A stretch of DNA of 64,000 nt from the NCBI GenBank assembly GCA_015039465.1, contig MU130157.1, positions 152,903 to 216,902 on the forward strand, written 5' to 3'. Positions 12,085 through 24,567 of this stretch are shown here, in pieces (within the stretch, counting starts at the first letter, position 1; each line of letters begins with the position of its first letter). Below the pieces are notes generated by a model. The model searched no databases. It had not been told where the DNA came from and worked only from the letters and a program-made list of their open reading frames with translations. The DNA is from Phlegmacium glaucopus. Lineage: Eukaryota; Basidiomycota; Agaricomycetes; Agaricales; Cortinariaceae. The translations under genes were made by a program, and so were the position numbers.

Positions 12085-12777
12085 TTTCAGAGAGAGCTAC
12101 AGTGCGCTTCACTTAAAGCCTTGTAATTTTAAACGTCCTGAAGAGTCAGGTGACCTAACGCCATCCAACGCTGAAGCCGGTCTGTGCCGGAAATCTATAT
12201 ATTGCCCTTCCTCATACTGCAATTGTACTTGAATATGCTCGACAATGGCAGGGACATGCTCGATACTATGAAGATAGCAACTGATCACAAACACCTAGCC
12301 AAGTAATCGACCATTACTCATTTCTCTTTTACACATTTCGGAATAACTGTTACAGTACTCCTCAAAATATGCCACAAATGGTACCTGACCATCCCAAGAA
12401 TCTATCAAGGACACTGTTCTATCCCTCGCTGCGAGTCCGGCATTATATAGCCGAACGATTGTCTTCACTTTATACTACAAGCCGGGCTTGCCAGACTAGG
12501 GGTGCTCAACTGAGGCCACATTTGTTACCGTTCTGGATCCGTCGCGGGGGTCTTGTCCTATTACAACTGAGTAGAAACATACCAAGTACCTGAATAGTTT
12601 AGAATCATAAAGGGGCGTCAGTATCATATGGTAACCACTTTGTTCCATTCGAACAAACGTACAAGTCTATACACACACTGTCTAATATATAAGTCAAGCA
12701 ACAAAACAAGGAGAGGTCATACTTTCATCATCATCAGATATGTAAGTTGTCATTAAATAAAAAAATACATCTATCGC
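12085..12777. other. Intergenic region upstream of TSC13
   Basis: Holds the TSC13 5' flank and the 3' flank of the formin-like gene. A 74-codon plus frame at 12369-12593 looks like noise. No terminal repeats or RNA gene are visible. Confidence 0.4.
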
Positions 12778-15013
12778 TCAATCGAACACCATAGGCTCAA
12801 CAGTCTTAGGCGATGGAAGAACAGGCGTCGAAGAAGGTCCGGAGCGTTTGGTCGGTGTCCCATGACGTGCGGGAGTGTTCCGCCCAGACCCAGAGCTTGA
12901 TGTGCCAGCTGCATGAGGGTTCTTAGCATGTACTGCAGGCGGCATGCCGACGAGGCGAGCAACGGTGTAAGGCAACTCGTAACCAGATCGAGTAGCGTAG
13001 GCAATGTATCTGGCTAGCTCAAGGTGGAGGTTTGGGTAGTATGTTGTTGATGCCTTTCGTGAGATCTAGAAGAGTTTGCAATTAATTAGCTTGAATAAAG
13101 AGACTGAAGGGAGTACTTGCCAGAATAATACGTTCAAGACCTGAAAGAAATAGATCGGTATGGAACCGATAGGCGGAATGCTCATGTTCTTTGGGCATGT
13201 TAAGCCCTTCAACGCATTTTGAAATTGCATTGACAAGCCTTAGATGAGTGGTCTGCGAGGGGGAAAAGTCAACGACGTCCCTATTCGCCATAAAAACCGC
13301 AGTTTTAGCTTACAAAGTATGCCATAGCTTCAGCTTCCACCCCTCCTGTCATTCCACCCGGTGCTCTCGGCCTCTCTACGCTGCCTTCGTTTGTCTCCGA
13401 CAAAAGCCAGATGGTGTTATTTGGATGACAGAAAACCCAGAAGTAATCTCTGCATACGTCAGACAGTTCTTGGAGATAGGTTTTATATATTCTTGGTAGA
13501 TGAAGAGACTCGATGAATGCATGAGGAGAAATAGGAGCCGCTGGAGACTCGGAAGGTGGGGGAGCTGGAGTTAACAAGAGCGCACGAACGAGCGAAAAGA
13601 AGGTCTTGTGTGGTGCAGGCAAGGTGATAAGGTTGGACGTGACTATAGAGGTTTCAGATTCCCAAACTTCTCGATAGGGGCGGTTATTTCCTGAAAGAAG
13701 AGACCCATTTTTGGAAGCAGGTAGAGACGATGGAGGATACAGATCAAAGAGGAGTAGAAGAATCTCAACGATGAGCTGGCGCGAGGCGACTTCGCCTGGT
13801 TTCTTGTCAGAATAAAGAAGTGCAACCAATTGCACGAAAGGGGTTGGACATGAGCTGCGCAGAGCAAAGCAGCCGATAGAAGAAGTAGAGAGAGCTTTGA
13901 AGCAACGAAGCAGTTCATGCAAGACCTGATCGTCATGTTGTTCCTCTCTGTGAATGGTTTGAGCACGTCGACAATGAATAGAGACGGTGAGTTACCTCCA
14001 CTCCACCTCAAGAATCTCGTTGAGCCTAGTCAACAGGGCCGAATAACCACCAAGTTTCAAAAATTCTTGTGACCATCTGAAGCATCGTTAGCAGAAGTCA
14101 CAAACGTGTTGATAATGAACATACGAGGCAACTTCATTTCGGAGTAACAGTCTCAACTTCTTCAAGTCCTCTACATCCAGCTGCGTACTCGAAGTACTAG
14201 TGAGAATGCTGCAAAACTTTGTTGGAGATATGTTCTTGGTGACAACCGCTCCTTTTTCCTTCCCTTGTTTACCTCCACCAGTGAGGTCCAAGGTCGAGGA
14301 AGATGCAACAAGGTTGATTTGACTCTTGGAGAAAATACGGGGGCCATCGAAGGACATACCCCGTGCGTGGCCGCTACTAGGGATGCGCTGGGGAGAAGCG
14401 AGGTATGGAGAGTGATGTGCTGAGACATGCGTTGCAGAGAAACCTGCGGTATGTGGAAGCTCCGAACACTCTGCAGCTAGAGAAGCAAGAGTTGGGTGCC
14501 GGGGGGTATTTAGCGATTCAGTGCTGTGCGCTCTCCGAAGGGACTTAGTGGCTTGTGGCGTGATAGGTTCAGAATAACCGACAACTGGACTGATAGCCAT
14601 AGTCTGCGACGACTTTATCATAGCTGCCTTTACCGATGCGTCCATCCCATAAAGCTTAGGTCTCAACGACGAAGGAATTTGGAGATCGTCCTGTACCAAA
14701 CATGAACTACTACTGGGTTGACGAAAACAAAATGGTGAAAACTCACAAGTAATTTATCAAATTCTTGAGGAGATATAGGTGTATCCGGGACTTTTGTTGG
14801 TGCAGAATCCTTAGCTTTCTTTGAGTCAGACTTTTTCTTCTTTTCGTTCATCTGTAAGAAGCCTTTGGTCGCTGTCCGTCCTTTGGTGGCAGATACCTGT
14901 GTCTGACCAGGCAGATTGCGCTGGTTTTCCTTTGCATAATCATCGACCAGATTTGTGATGATAGTAAAGTCTCCTGAAGGGATTCGCTTGGATGGGAGGA
15001 TGCCTTTGAACAT
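12778..15013 (-). CDS. GBD/FH3 (formin N-terminal-like) armadillo protein lacking FH2
   Basis: Protein of about 650 residues (my exon estimate), assembled from about six exons. It starts MFKGILPSKRIPSGDFT; the in-frame ATG at 15061 is a less likely start. A Lys-rich linker precedes FDKLLDDLQIPSSLRPKLYG, which resembles the start of the diaphanous-type GTPase-binding domain. A Ser-rich loop follows, then helical armadillo/FH3-like repeats (LDVEDLKKLRLLLRNEVAS, VLHELLRCFKALSTSSIGCF, RQLIVEILLLLFDLYPP, RIYKTYLQELSDVCRDYFWV). The last exons (RFHTDLFLSGLERIIL and NLHLELARYIAYATRSGYEL) end in a Pro/Ser-rich tail. No FH1 proline tract or FH2 actin-nucleating domain is found before the stop at 12778. 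By inference it could bind a Rho-type GTPase and act as a polarity scaffold. The domain call rests on pattern similarity only. Confidence 0.72.
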
Positions 15014-15166
15014 GGTGCACTCTCGAGGGTTGGTAACTTGCCAAATCGGGAAATGGTTCAAATGTGCATCGCGACTTGTTCACGTGATCGTTCAGAAAAG
15101 TTATAAATAAATCAAGTCCGCATGTAAAATAAATACAATACAATATCCATCCCATAAATTAAATAT

Positions 15167-17987
15167 CTAAAACTCAGCCTTGATCTGGTCAGCCAATTTC
15201 TCGCCCGTAGCAAAACAAGCGCCAGCCTACAAACAACGCCATTTGAATTCGCTTCAAATATCAATTCACCCCGAAAAAAACGTACCGTATGACCAGAAAT
15301 GATTGAAGGGAAAATCGACGCATCACATACTCTCAATCCATCAACTCCATATACCTTCAATTCAGAATCCACAACACCGCCTTGCTCCAAAGGTGCCATA
15401 CGACACGACGAAGTAGGATGATACACCGTTTCCACCCGTTCACGAACTAGTTCCTCTACTTCCGCATCTGATTTAAGGTGAAGGTGGTGATCAAGATCTG
15501 GACGATCACACTCGTGATCGAGTAATGAGCTCATGGGCTCTTGTTGTGCGATCTTATGACAGAGACGTACGCCGCGAACAAGTTTGGCGCGATCGTCGTG
15601 AGTGGAGAGGTAGCTACGTAGAAATTTGAATTAGTTACTCATTGTTGACAGCAAAAGCTGAAAAAGAAAGGTCCATACTTAGGATTGACGCGGGGATGGG
15701 CAAAGGGGTTTGCAGAATTGAGGAGTACAGCGCCGTGACCTTGTGGTCTGTTTGAACAATAAGATAAAGCCATTTCCAAGGATCAAGGTGGTAACCAACC
15801 TCAAAAGGTAAACATGAAGAGCGATGGTGTCTATGTCAAAGAACCATCTCGCATGGTCCTATTGGTTCGGTCAACTTTATCCAAGATCGTCGTGGCATAG
15901 TGACGCACCTTATAACCAGCTGGCGTAACGAAGAGCTCGAGGTCGGGACTATCTTTGGCAGAGGTTGTATCCAAAAGTTTTTCAGGAAACTGTGAGTCAG
16001 GGAACAACACCGGATCGTCTGAGCGCACGAAAGCCGCTGCTTCTGCAAACTTTTGATTTTTTATAAAGAAAATCATCCTGATCAATCAAGAATAGAGGCA
16101 TCATATAGAATCAACATACGTTCATGGCCAAGGGACCTCCAGAGCCAACGATCAAGTATTGTATCATAGCCCGCATAAACTTGAACCTTTGTCCCAAGGT
16201 TTCTGGTCTAAGGAATCGAATCGATCTGGTGTCTGCTTTAGTCTTATAGTACACATCGATGATGGGGTGATCCGTCAATCGTTGGCCTACACCAGGCAAA
16301 TCGACCACCACCGGAATATCTTTCGATTTGAGATGTTCGGAATCACCGATACCGGAAAGCATAAGAATCTGTCATGTATAGAGTTAAGTGGGCCTTTTTC
16401 AGGAGCATAGAGACATCATAGGTAGCTACACGTACATGGGGTGACTGAATGGCGCCGGCACTATCAAAAAAACCATCAAGTATTAATTTAGAACGAGCCT
16501 GAAGCCTCACTTATGACTCACGAAAGTATAACCTCTTTCTTGGCTTTTACCTGGTAACGAGGGCCGTTTTCTGTTTTGGCGAATTCAACGCCAATGGCAC
16601 GAGGCTTGGCTGAAGGTGGTTTATTTTCGAATAGAATCCGCGTTACGGTAGCATGAATGACCACGGTAAGGTTCGGGCGAGCCAGGACATCAGGGGTTAA
16701 ATAAGCAGCTTCAGAAGATACTCGTTCAAATTTCTTGTTAATGTAAGTCACTAAATAGAATGTCTATGAGTTTCAAGGCGATAAGATCAAAAATAATACT
16801 TACTAAGCTAACCAGCAAGTAATTCAGCGCGTTTTAGCAAACTGATCGAAGGAGCAGAAACGGATAATCTCACCCTGCTAGTACCGATAAGTCCGTGTGG
16901 TGCATTAAAATCATGGGTGCGGGGAATCCCAGCAGCGGCGCAGGAGTCAACAAAATCACCGCACCATCCAGTTATGGTGTTGAAAAACCCAACATGAACA
17001 GGACCCTGGGAGCCACGAACAGAGGCATCCACAAGAGGATAATCAGGATGGGGATGAAAATGCTCAAACTTTCGTAAATAGCTGTGTCATGAGTTCAGCT
17101 ATAAGTCCAGGTTGATAGGTAAGAAAACAGACCGTGAAAAGTCCTTCCACGCCCAAGACTGATCATGAATGATTTCTGCCCATTCGTCGAAATCGCCAGG
17201 AGCTCCATATTGCGCTCTGTAGGGTCATATAAGTTTTTGAACGAAATATACAAGAATGTATGTGGAATTACACTTGGGCATTGATCGCCGAGCCTACCAA
17301 CAAGAGGGTCAATGATTGACTGCAGATACATAGAGTGAAACAACCTACATCCTCCAAGCATTCTTGCTTCAAGACAAAGAATATTATTTGGGTAATTCTT
17401 GAGTTATGGGTTACGCATACCTCGAGGCCAAAACTTTTCCTTTGAATTAGCTGATGTTTGTGGATCTGTATAAAAGGAATGGACATGTTTTTTTTGTGGG
17501 AAAAGTTCTGTGTAGCCACAAGGAACGCGGCTTTCGAAGAGTGCTTTGCCACTGAGTAGAGAAATAGCCAATCAATATCTGAATTGGCGAGTCATCGAGT
17601 ATGCAGACCTTCCCCCTGACTCAAGTAGGAGCACGCGAATATTCGGGTTCTCTGAAAGACGGGAAGCAAGCACACAGCCCGCCGTTCCTAGCCCAAGCGT
17701 TGATATTCTATAAGCTAGCCTTGTTTTAAAAAAGATAACATACCTCCGCCGACGATAATAATGTCGTACTCTTCCAGACCTTTGGTGTCGCCAGTCTGTC
17801 CGACCGCTTTCAAGTTTGTCACATACTTTCCCTTCCGACGGCCACGAATGAGCTTGTATAATAGCATGAGAACAGCACCGGAGGCGAGAACACGCGCCGC
17901 ACGAGAACGAGAAAGCAATGTATGAGCGATAGCAGGTATGGTAGTGAGAGTTTGAATGAAAGGTGGTGTAATAGTGAGGGCAGACAT
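15167..17987 (-). CDS. GMC-family FAD oxidoreductase with N-terminal membrane anchor
   Basis: FAD-dependent alcohol or choline dehydrogenase-type enzyme of about 640 residues in many short exons. The N-terminal exon (MSALTITPPFIQ) has a hydrophobic segment, ARVLASGAVLMLLYKLI, followed by RGRRKGKY, which looks like a membrane anchor or uncleaved signal. The dinucleotide-binding site is EEYDIIIVGGGTAGCVLASR, followed by VLLLESGG. GMC signature 1 appears as FWPRGKMLGGCSSINA, and HLKSKDIPVVVDLPGVGQ marks the substrate-domain turn. At the C-terminus, YHPTSSCRMAP carries the conserved active-site His block and IISGHTAGACFATGEKLADQ closes the FAD domain. The first C-terminal exon pair is joined by an intron directly after the GHT codons. 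The substrate cannot be read from sequence. No secretion-type N-terminus is obvious, unlike lignocellulolytic aryl-alcohol oxidases. Confidence 0.9.
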
Positions 17988-18595
17988 GACGGGTGATGGC
18001 GATGATAGAAACAGCTAGAACTATATAGTTTGATTGACCGAATATTAATACCGAATCTAGAAAACACATGTACCATTAGCCTGGTTACAGCCCGGAAACC
18101 ATTCTAAGGGCGGGTAACAACCTGTAACAACGATGGATTTTGACCCACCCTGAAAAATATATGAAAAAGTTGAAGTCGAAGATTCACTGATTCAGTTTAT
18201 TGAACCAAGATGGATGGGGATTTCAACTGGTTCTGTTACTCCCTCGTGTGCCACGCCGACCTTGAATATACCACTTGATTAACATCAATACCTCCATTCC
18301 TAATTTAGATGCGGCCCTGCACAGACATGTGAATGTGCCACACAGCCGTCTGTTATGTGTTTCGATATTCATAATTTACATGCTTGAGTGCTCACAATTC
18401 AAATTCAAGTGGATAGGTGAAGTACCGTTATCGCGAAGTTCTTCAAGTTGTAATCCGACCGTTCATCTGGAGTTTTAGTGGAAAAGCACATGGTCGTATA
18501 TACTTTTAGCATACAGATCGTCGGCCCGTTCGGCTTCATCTGTATCCGGAACCTTGCCGGATTCGGCACCTGTGCCTCTGAGTCTCACCATAAAA
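17988..18595. promoter_or_regulatory. Divergent 608-bp promoter region between GMC oxidoreductase and zinc-finger gene
   Basis: The two flanking genes start at either edge and point away from each other. No coding frame, repeat or defined operator is visible. The promoter role is inferred from gene orientation. Confidence 0.45.
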
Positions 18596-19661
18596 ATGTT
18601 CAAGCGAGTTGACAAACGTCGGCGCAAGAAAGAAGAAGAGGAAAAGCTAGGCCTCGACGAAGAGGTGAAAGAAATCTTAGGAATACAAGATACAGATTCG
18701 GAGGAATCAGAATCCGAGTCTGACTTTGATGAGGGTGAAGAGGAAGGGAGCGCTGCTGAGGGAGAGAGAGATGAGGAGGAGGACGAAGGGGAAGACCCGT
18801 CTGTCACCGTCAGCCAAGCACTGAAAGACCCTGTCTACATCGTCTCCATTCTGCCAGATGTAAAAGCTTGCATCGTATGTCCAGGTAAACTCCTCAAGAG
18901 CGTAAAGATGGTACAGCTCCACCGAACTTCCAATGCATGTACGCTTCCATTTGTTTACACCTACTTCACCGGCTCACCTGGAAAATTTATAGGCACATAT
19001 ACGTCGCTTCAAACAATTCAGTGATGGTTCTGTAGATGCGAGGCCTAACGATAGTGCCTGGGACATTCTAAAACGCCACTCAGAAACCAAGCCAAAATTA
19101 TCGCTGTCAACTTCTGGCGCGTCCAGAAGAGCCGAAAAAAAGGTTGGTTGGTGCATTCATTACCAAGAAATTCATTTTTTATCAATTATATAGAAGGCTA
19201 GTCAAGCGCGTCGAAAAGCGCGTCGGGAGGAAGCCAAGGAAAAGGCGAAAGCAAAGAAATCGAAAGTCACCTCGGACAGCCCACTAGCCCAACCATCAGA
19301 CGCTTCCGGATCGACGAAACCGAATTCTCCACTGAAGAAAAAAAGAAAGATCGACAAGGCGCATCAAGTACTGTCACCTACTAACATGTCAACAATCCCT
19401 GCTCCTTCAGCCCCACCACCCGCCACCAAAAAGCACAAGAAAAAAGAAAGCGCAATCACAGAATCTGTGACAGAAGCAGATTCAGCTGCGGCCGCTCTCG
19501 AGGACGGTGATGATGATGCTCAAGGACCACCAAAGGTTCAAGATTCAGTCAAGATACAAGACATTGTTAAATCCACCTCTAATCGTGCTAAATCGGCACG
19601 CTCACGGGCGTTGAGCATGTCCAAAAGTACAAGTCGTCTGACTAAATCCGCTGTAGCTTGA
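18596..19661 (+). CDS. Small basic protein with U1-type C2H2 zinc finger, probably nucleolar
   Basis: Three exons (18596-18934, 18993-19142, 19194-19661) give 318 residues. The N-terminus is charged (MFKRVDKRRRKKEEEE, then a Glu/Asp-rich stretch). A zinc finger follows with Cys92, Cys95, His109 and His115 (C-x2-C-x13-H-x5-H), the spacing of U1-type fingers that bind structured RNA. The C-terminal half is very Lys/Ala/Ser-rich with several nuclear-localisation-like clusters (KKKRKIDKAH, KKHKKKE). This resembles ribosome-biogenesis factors, but no exact orthologue is recognised. The finger is split by intron 1, which fits the reading frame only if its donor is GC (18935); see findings. An upstream in-frame ATG at 18554 would add 14 residues. 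The role is inferred from composition and finger type. Confidence 0.75.
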
Positions 19662-19866
19662 ACTTTCGAGGTTGAGAGACCAGCATGCTATTCGCTTTTA
19701 TCTACTGTACTTATTAGAGCAATGGAACTCTTTTTTATGATGTCAGGGATATTTAGTCCGAGAAAGAAAGAAAGAAAAATAGATTATAATAAAAGCATAA
19801 TTAATCAAATCCAAGTCCAACTCCATGAACAAAGCAGAACGAACGGCGAAAACATCATCATAGTCA

Positions 19867-21745
19867 TCATGCCAGTGATTGTAATACTCCGTCCGTCCTT
19901 AGAATAACCTAGCAGTAAGGAATCGACCATGAACAATGATAAGCGAATACAGTCAGAAGAGCAAAGCAAAAACTGACCTCATTGATATCTGGTCTTTCCG
20001 CCGGGTTCACTTTTAGCATGCTATCAATAAGATCCTTCAATCCTTGTGAATATGCTGATTGGGGATGCCTATACTGCGCATTCAACACAGCCATAGCTAT
20101 TGAACCACCTTGTTCCGTCGTTTGGATGTTTTCGAATGGGGAATGCGAGTATGCGAGAGCGAAGAGGGTGCAACCGAGTGACTACAGTGCAATGGTTAAG
20201 AGTAGGTTAACTTGTATTCGTCTGGAACAGAGAATGAGATGGGACATACCCAAATGTCGACTTTTTCATCTAATGTTTGTCCTGTCTTAACGTCGAAGAG
20301 TTCTGGAGCACGGTAAGCCATCGTACTTTGTTCTGCAGCGATATCCTAAAAATTTTGGGACGAAAGTTCAAAAGATATATATCAAAGGTTTTTTTGTTCT
20401 GCATACCTGTTGCAGTAGTGCTTGTGACCGGTTTTCGATAGGTACTCTGGCCTTCATCGCACTTCCAAAGTCCATCAGAATAGGCGTCTTGCCATCGTCT
20501 GCGATCATGATATTTCTAACAACCGCCAAATAAAGTTAGTTTAAGTAGATAGAAGGGAGATATGGACGCAGAATCGACGAAAGTTAACTTACCCAGGTTT
20601 CAAATCTCGATGAGCATATGGCACCACCGCTAATGTTGAATTAGCTTGTTGGTGTTGCAGTTCCTCATCTCCATCAAACACAATATCATTCTCAGGCTCA
20701 TCTTCCACTTGATGTTTCGTCACCAACGGTACTGAAGATCCATGACCCGACCCATCATATGAATAACCATCCTCTGCATCACCTTCCGCCTGCGGAAATC
20801 GTTCGTCATCATCTTCGTCGTCATCCTCCCGTTGCTGTTTTTTCGATTTTGTTGTGGATGCAGCGGATGGGTCAACGGTGCCGTTTTGGTTGGCGGGCAT
20901 GGCTGAACCTGGCGTGGTGGGTCTGTATTCGTGCATGGCGCGGACGGCCAGACAGGTCCCTCGGAATAGTCGTACCATGTCTTGTTCGGGGAAGTGACGT
21001 CCGTTGACGACGTTAGCGTTGATGACATCTTGTAGATTGCCACGCTAGAGTGGCTAAGTGAGATAGTGAAGGGGTAAAGGTCTTTAGCCGAAACACACCT
21101 TGTATAACGGGAGGAAGAGGTAAACAATTTGTCCTTCGCCATCGGGGTCTTGCACAACAGCGGAATCCTGAGATGACAAATGGGTATTCCACGCAATATC
21201 ATTTATGGGATATGCTTGCATACCAGTATTCGAATGATATTAGGATGTCTAACAATCGAAAAGGTCAATAACGGGAATACAAGTCATGACCGAGCCTTGA
21301 ATAACCCACTTGAATCGGCGGTACGCCTCCACTTCCCTCATAGCTTCTTTAACTCCTTGTGCGCCCGTCGGACATCGTATTTTCTTCAGTGCAAATTGTC
21401 GCTGAAGCGTAAAAACACCCAAATTCAGCATGCTCATACTAATCAAAATACTGTTGGAACGCACACCGCTATGTTCATCCTGTGCCAGATACACAAACGA
21501 GAAGCCTCCTTCTCCCAGTACCTTAATGATTTGAACTATAACAACAGAAGGAAAATATAAAACCCATATCAGCAAAAACGATCCATATATCTTCCATAAA
21601 CTCATACTCAAAACTCACATGTCCGTCCATTGATCTTGACCGCCGGGGTCTGCTGACACAAACACGAAGACAACGCCCAAATAGCATCCTTGGCTTGATC
21701 CCTAAAATTTTCAAAAGCTCGAAAGAGTTGTGGTGGTAGTGCCAT
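19867..21745 (-). CDS. ENV7: ENV7/STK16-like serine/threonine kinase with a 100-residue acidic insert
   Basis: Protein kinase of the NAK family branch that includes yeast Env7 (vacuole membrane) and human STK16. Motifs on the minus strand: glycine loop LGEGGFSFVYLA, catalytic Lys in FALKKIRC, HRDLKPGNIMIADDG, DFG as LMDFGSA, and the APE region as STMAYRAPELF, followed by KVDIWSLGCTLFALAY. STK16-type spacing is clear in the stretch EAYRRFKHPNIIRILD. An N-terminal SSCLCQQ could be palmitoylated, as in Env7. The last exon is tiny (VILRTDGVLQSLA, stop at 19867) after RPDINE. Between the helix ending AVRAMHEY and YAHRDLKPG lies an acidic, low-complexity insert of about 100 residues. It is part of an exon without in-frame stops. 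Start chosen at 21745 (MALPPQLFRAF); 21793 is in frame. Expected substrates and regulation are unknown. Confidence 0.88.
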
Positions 21746-22086
21746 GTCCTTGACTGTGGACGGATTATGGCTGCTGGCCGTATTAAGTTTCACCGCTCCG
21801 AAATTGCTGGTAACGAGAAGGAGCGTGGGAAGTTGTGAGGTGTCTGCTTGGCTACACGACAGAAACCAAACAAGTCAGTCAAGTGAAAAGTAATATGGGA
21901 AATTGAATTCAGAGTCTCAGTAAAGCCGCCTGTTAAAGGAAATGGAGATGTCATGCATGAGATACGTATACCATCTATGGAAACGACCAAAATAATCATA
22001 ATCTAACAAGGTTCGGGTGAAGTGATTCGCGACTCGGACGCCCATTTCCCAGTCAAGAAATATCTACCCAGATGACGCACGTTCTC
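21746..22086. other. Intergenic gap of 341 bp
   Basis: Lies between the 5' end of the kinase gene and the 3' end of the next minus-strand gene. A 69-codon minus frame has no recognisable content. It probably holds the kinase promoter. Confidence 0.4.
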
Positions 22087-24567
22087 CTAGTCATCCCAAT
22101 CCCCCATCTCCTTAGCCCACTTTGCCTTTCTCAACGCTTTTTTCTCGTCATCAGCCAAACATGTCCACTCCGATATCCCCACGCTATCAATCAATTCTTC
22201 CTCCCACTTCTCCTCCATTTCTAACTCCTTCTTCGTCTTCTTCTTAGGCGGTGGGGGCGGAGGAGGAGGAGGAGGTGTGCGCCGATTCGGATGAAGCGGT
22301 GCTATGCGTGAGAGGAAACTACGAGAGGATTTTAGGTAGGGAGAATAAGTGGTGCCACCCATGCCAGATTTCATGGGCCTAGCAGTAGAAGAGGGAGTAC
22401 GGGAGTGAGGTGTGGCGAAGGGTGATCCGGGAATAGAATTGGCGCGTCGTATCAGCTCGGACATGGGTAGGGAACTTCTGCGAGGCGCAATTTCGTATCT
22501 CGAATGTAAACTGGGGAATAGTCCTGGACTCCCGATATTTGGTTTATCATCCGGTTTATCATCCGGTTTGGACATCGCAGTTGGTTTCATGTGTGGTATG
22601 ACATTCTCCTATTAAAAAAGTTTGAATAAAGATGACTGTCAATTCAATTTTATCCACTTACTTTGGCCACTTGCGCCTCTGGTGCAAGTCGCTGCCCTTG
22701 AATATCTTCATGATTCTCATCGTCAGATTCGATGACGGACTTCCGTTTCTTGTTCATACGATTACTCGAGGATGACGAGGTGGACTTTCCAGGACGGAAT
22801 TCGTCGCCGGGAGTGGCATCAACGGATGCGATAACTGAAATTTCGGCCGTCTTTAGCGAAGTAGACATATGCGCTCCTTTGCTGTTCGTAGATGCACCAT
22901 CACCAGCATTACTAGCGGCTGGATCTTTAGCGTTGGGAATCAGTTGGATAGGGTCCTCTTCATCGCCCGAGTCATTAATCATTTCTCGATTCTTAAAGGT
23001 ATCTTTGTTCCCAGCTGTGGCCTTTTCCTTTCCTTTGCCTTTTTCCTTTGTCTTTTGTGTTCGCGGTTTAGACAGGATTGAAACCTCAACTTGTCCCCGT
23101 CCTTCACCTTGTCTTACCTTGGTATCGGCACCTTTCTTTGCCTTCGGTTTTGGTTTCGGTTTCGCCTTTCCTTTCTTAGTAGACCCCGTCGGGTCAAAAT
23201 CGTCGTCAAGTTCGTCCTCATCTTGTAAAATTGCGTCGCCTTTCTTCTGGCGTGATTTCTTTGCCTTGGCAACTTTTTTCACTGTCGTCGCCCCAGTAGG
23301 CACGATCGTAGAGGGCAACGTTGTCAAATCAACGACCTCGCCTGTCAAATCTGACGGAACCTGCCTGCCACCAACGCCAGCTGAGGAAGAAGAGGATCCG
23401 GCAAAAAATGTTGCTGGCGGTGGGAGCATATGCGGTTGCACCTGCGCTGCTATGCCGTTGTCATAGTCATATCGAGCACCAGCTCCAAAGCCTCCTTGTC
23501 CAGAGCCCAAATCGCCGTCAGAGGCCAATTCATCAATATCCAGATCAAGTAGAGTTCTCTTCCTTTTCTTCGTCGTACCACCGAGGTCACTGAACAAAGA
23601 CGACGGCGAGGATAGAGGCCCGTCAAAGTCAATGTTAGGAAGAGTTTCGATCCGAGGAAGGTCATCCTCATCATGTACGGTGGTGAGTGTGGGAGGCGGT
23701 GGGTCTGAGGGAGGTAGTTGGGAGGTGTGAAGGTGAGGTCGAACGGGCGAGGTTGCAATGGGTAATTCGAGCCCATGGCAAGCTGATCCTGAAGAGGGGG
23801 GGAGGAGACGGGGATTATCAGGGGACAACGGTGGTGGGGGAACAGTACTCTCGTGTGTAGTTCTACTACGCTTTACCAAAGGCCGTGGCCGTGGTCGCGG
23901 TCGCGGATCGGGAATTGCATCAGCAGACTTATCCGCACTGATTTCTGTAGTGCCAGAAACATCAAAAGTGTTGTCGTTGTTCATGTGTCTAGGTTTGTTT
24001 TTCACTTTGAGTTTAGGTTTTGGTCTTGCATTTGGTTTTGGTTTTACCGGTCGGAGACTGAGCTCATCATCGTCATCGTCAGATGTTAGCTCCAAAATAT
24101 CGCTCGATAGATTCGCATTACTTCTTTGCTTCTCGAGTTGACCATTGCTCGAGACCATTGCATTAGGTTTAGTAGATGAACTTTGGAAAGAGGATTTAAG
24201 ATTTCGTTGACGCGTCTTTGCACGGTCGGCGATGCTTGCTGTGCCTATGAAGTTGTCAAAATCCGAACGTTGAATTGTCTCGTTATTCGTATTATCGGCA
24301 ATGAGGTCCTGCTTCCAAATTGCAGAAGGACCTGCAGTAAAAGCAGAGATGGAAGAAGTGGTCTTGCCAGGTAACTGGCCCGTCAAAGTAAATGCGGAGA
24401 CCTGTGAGACTGTATCCGCAAGATTTTTTGAATAATCAATAGACTATACGATAGAAGCCACAACTTGCAATGAGCGCACCTCGGTTTCCTGGGTGCTCTT
24501 CCTCATCATCCATTTCGCCTTCGCTATCAGCAATCACTTCGTCAGCTATAGAACCAGTGCTATCCAT
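22087..24567 (-). CDS. Large disordered protein with acidic N-terminus, basidiomycete type
   Basis: Three main exons give about 780 residues. The start at 24567 is MDSTGSIADEVIADSEGEMD. The central exon (22650-24386 plus a few upstream codons) is almost wholly disordered: Ser/Asp runs (ILELTSDDDDDELSL, a plausible SUMO-interacting motif), PRPRPRPRPL, KPKPKPKAKKG and many Lys-rich clusters. After an intron at about 22592-22656 the last exon has a Pro run and a compact, helical, conserved-looking end (KKELEMEEKWEEELIDSV, then ADDEKKALRKAKWAKEMG, ending GDWDD). The basic clusters suggest a nuclear protein. I considered a SLX4-like scaffold because of the SUMO-like motif and short C-terminal helix, but I cannot see the diagnostic domain. 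The opposite strand is also open for 244 codons (22732-23466), which is a composition effect. Confidence 0.72.

Noticed and set aside
18475..18807. Ser-rich minus frame of 110 codons
   Set aside because: Shadow of the acidic Glu/Asp stretch of the zinc-finger gene.
22732..23466. 244-codon frame opposite the disordered-protein gene
   Set aside because: It mirrors low-complexity codons of the real gene on the other strand and has no domain or intron support.
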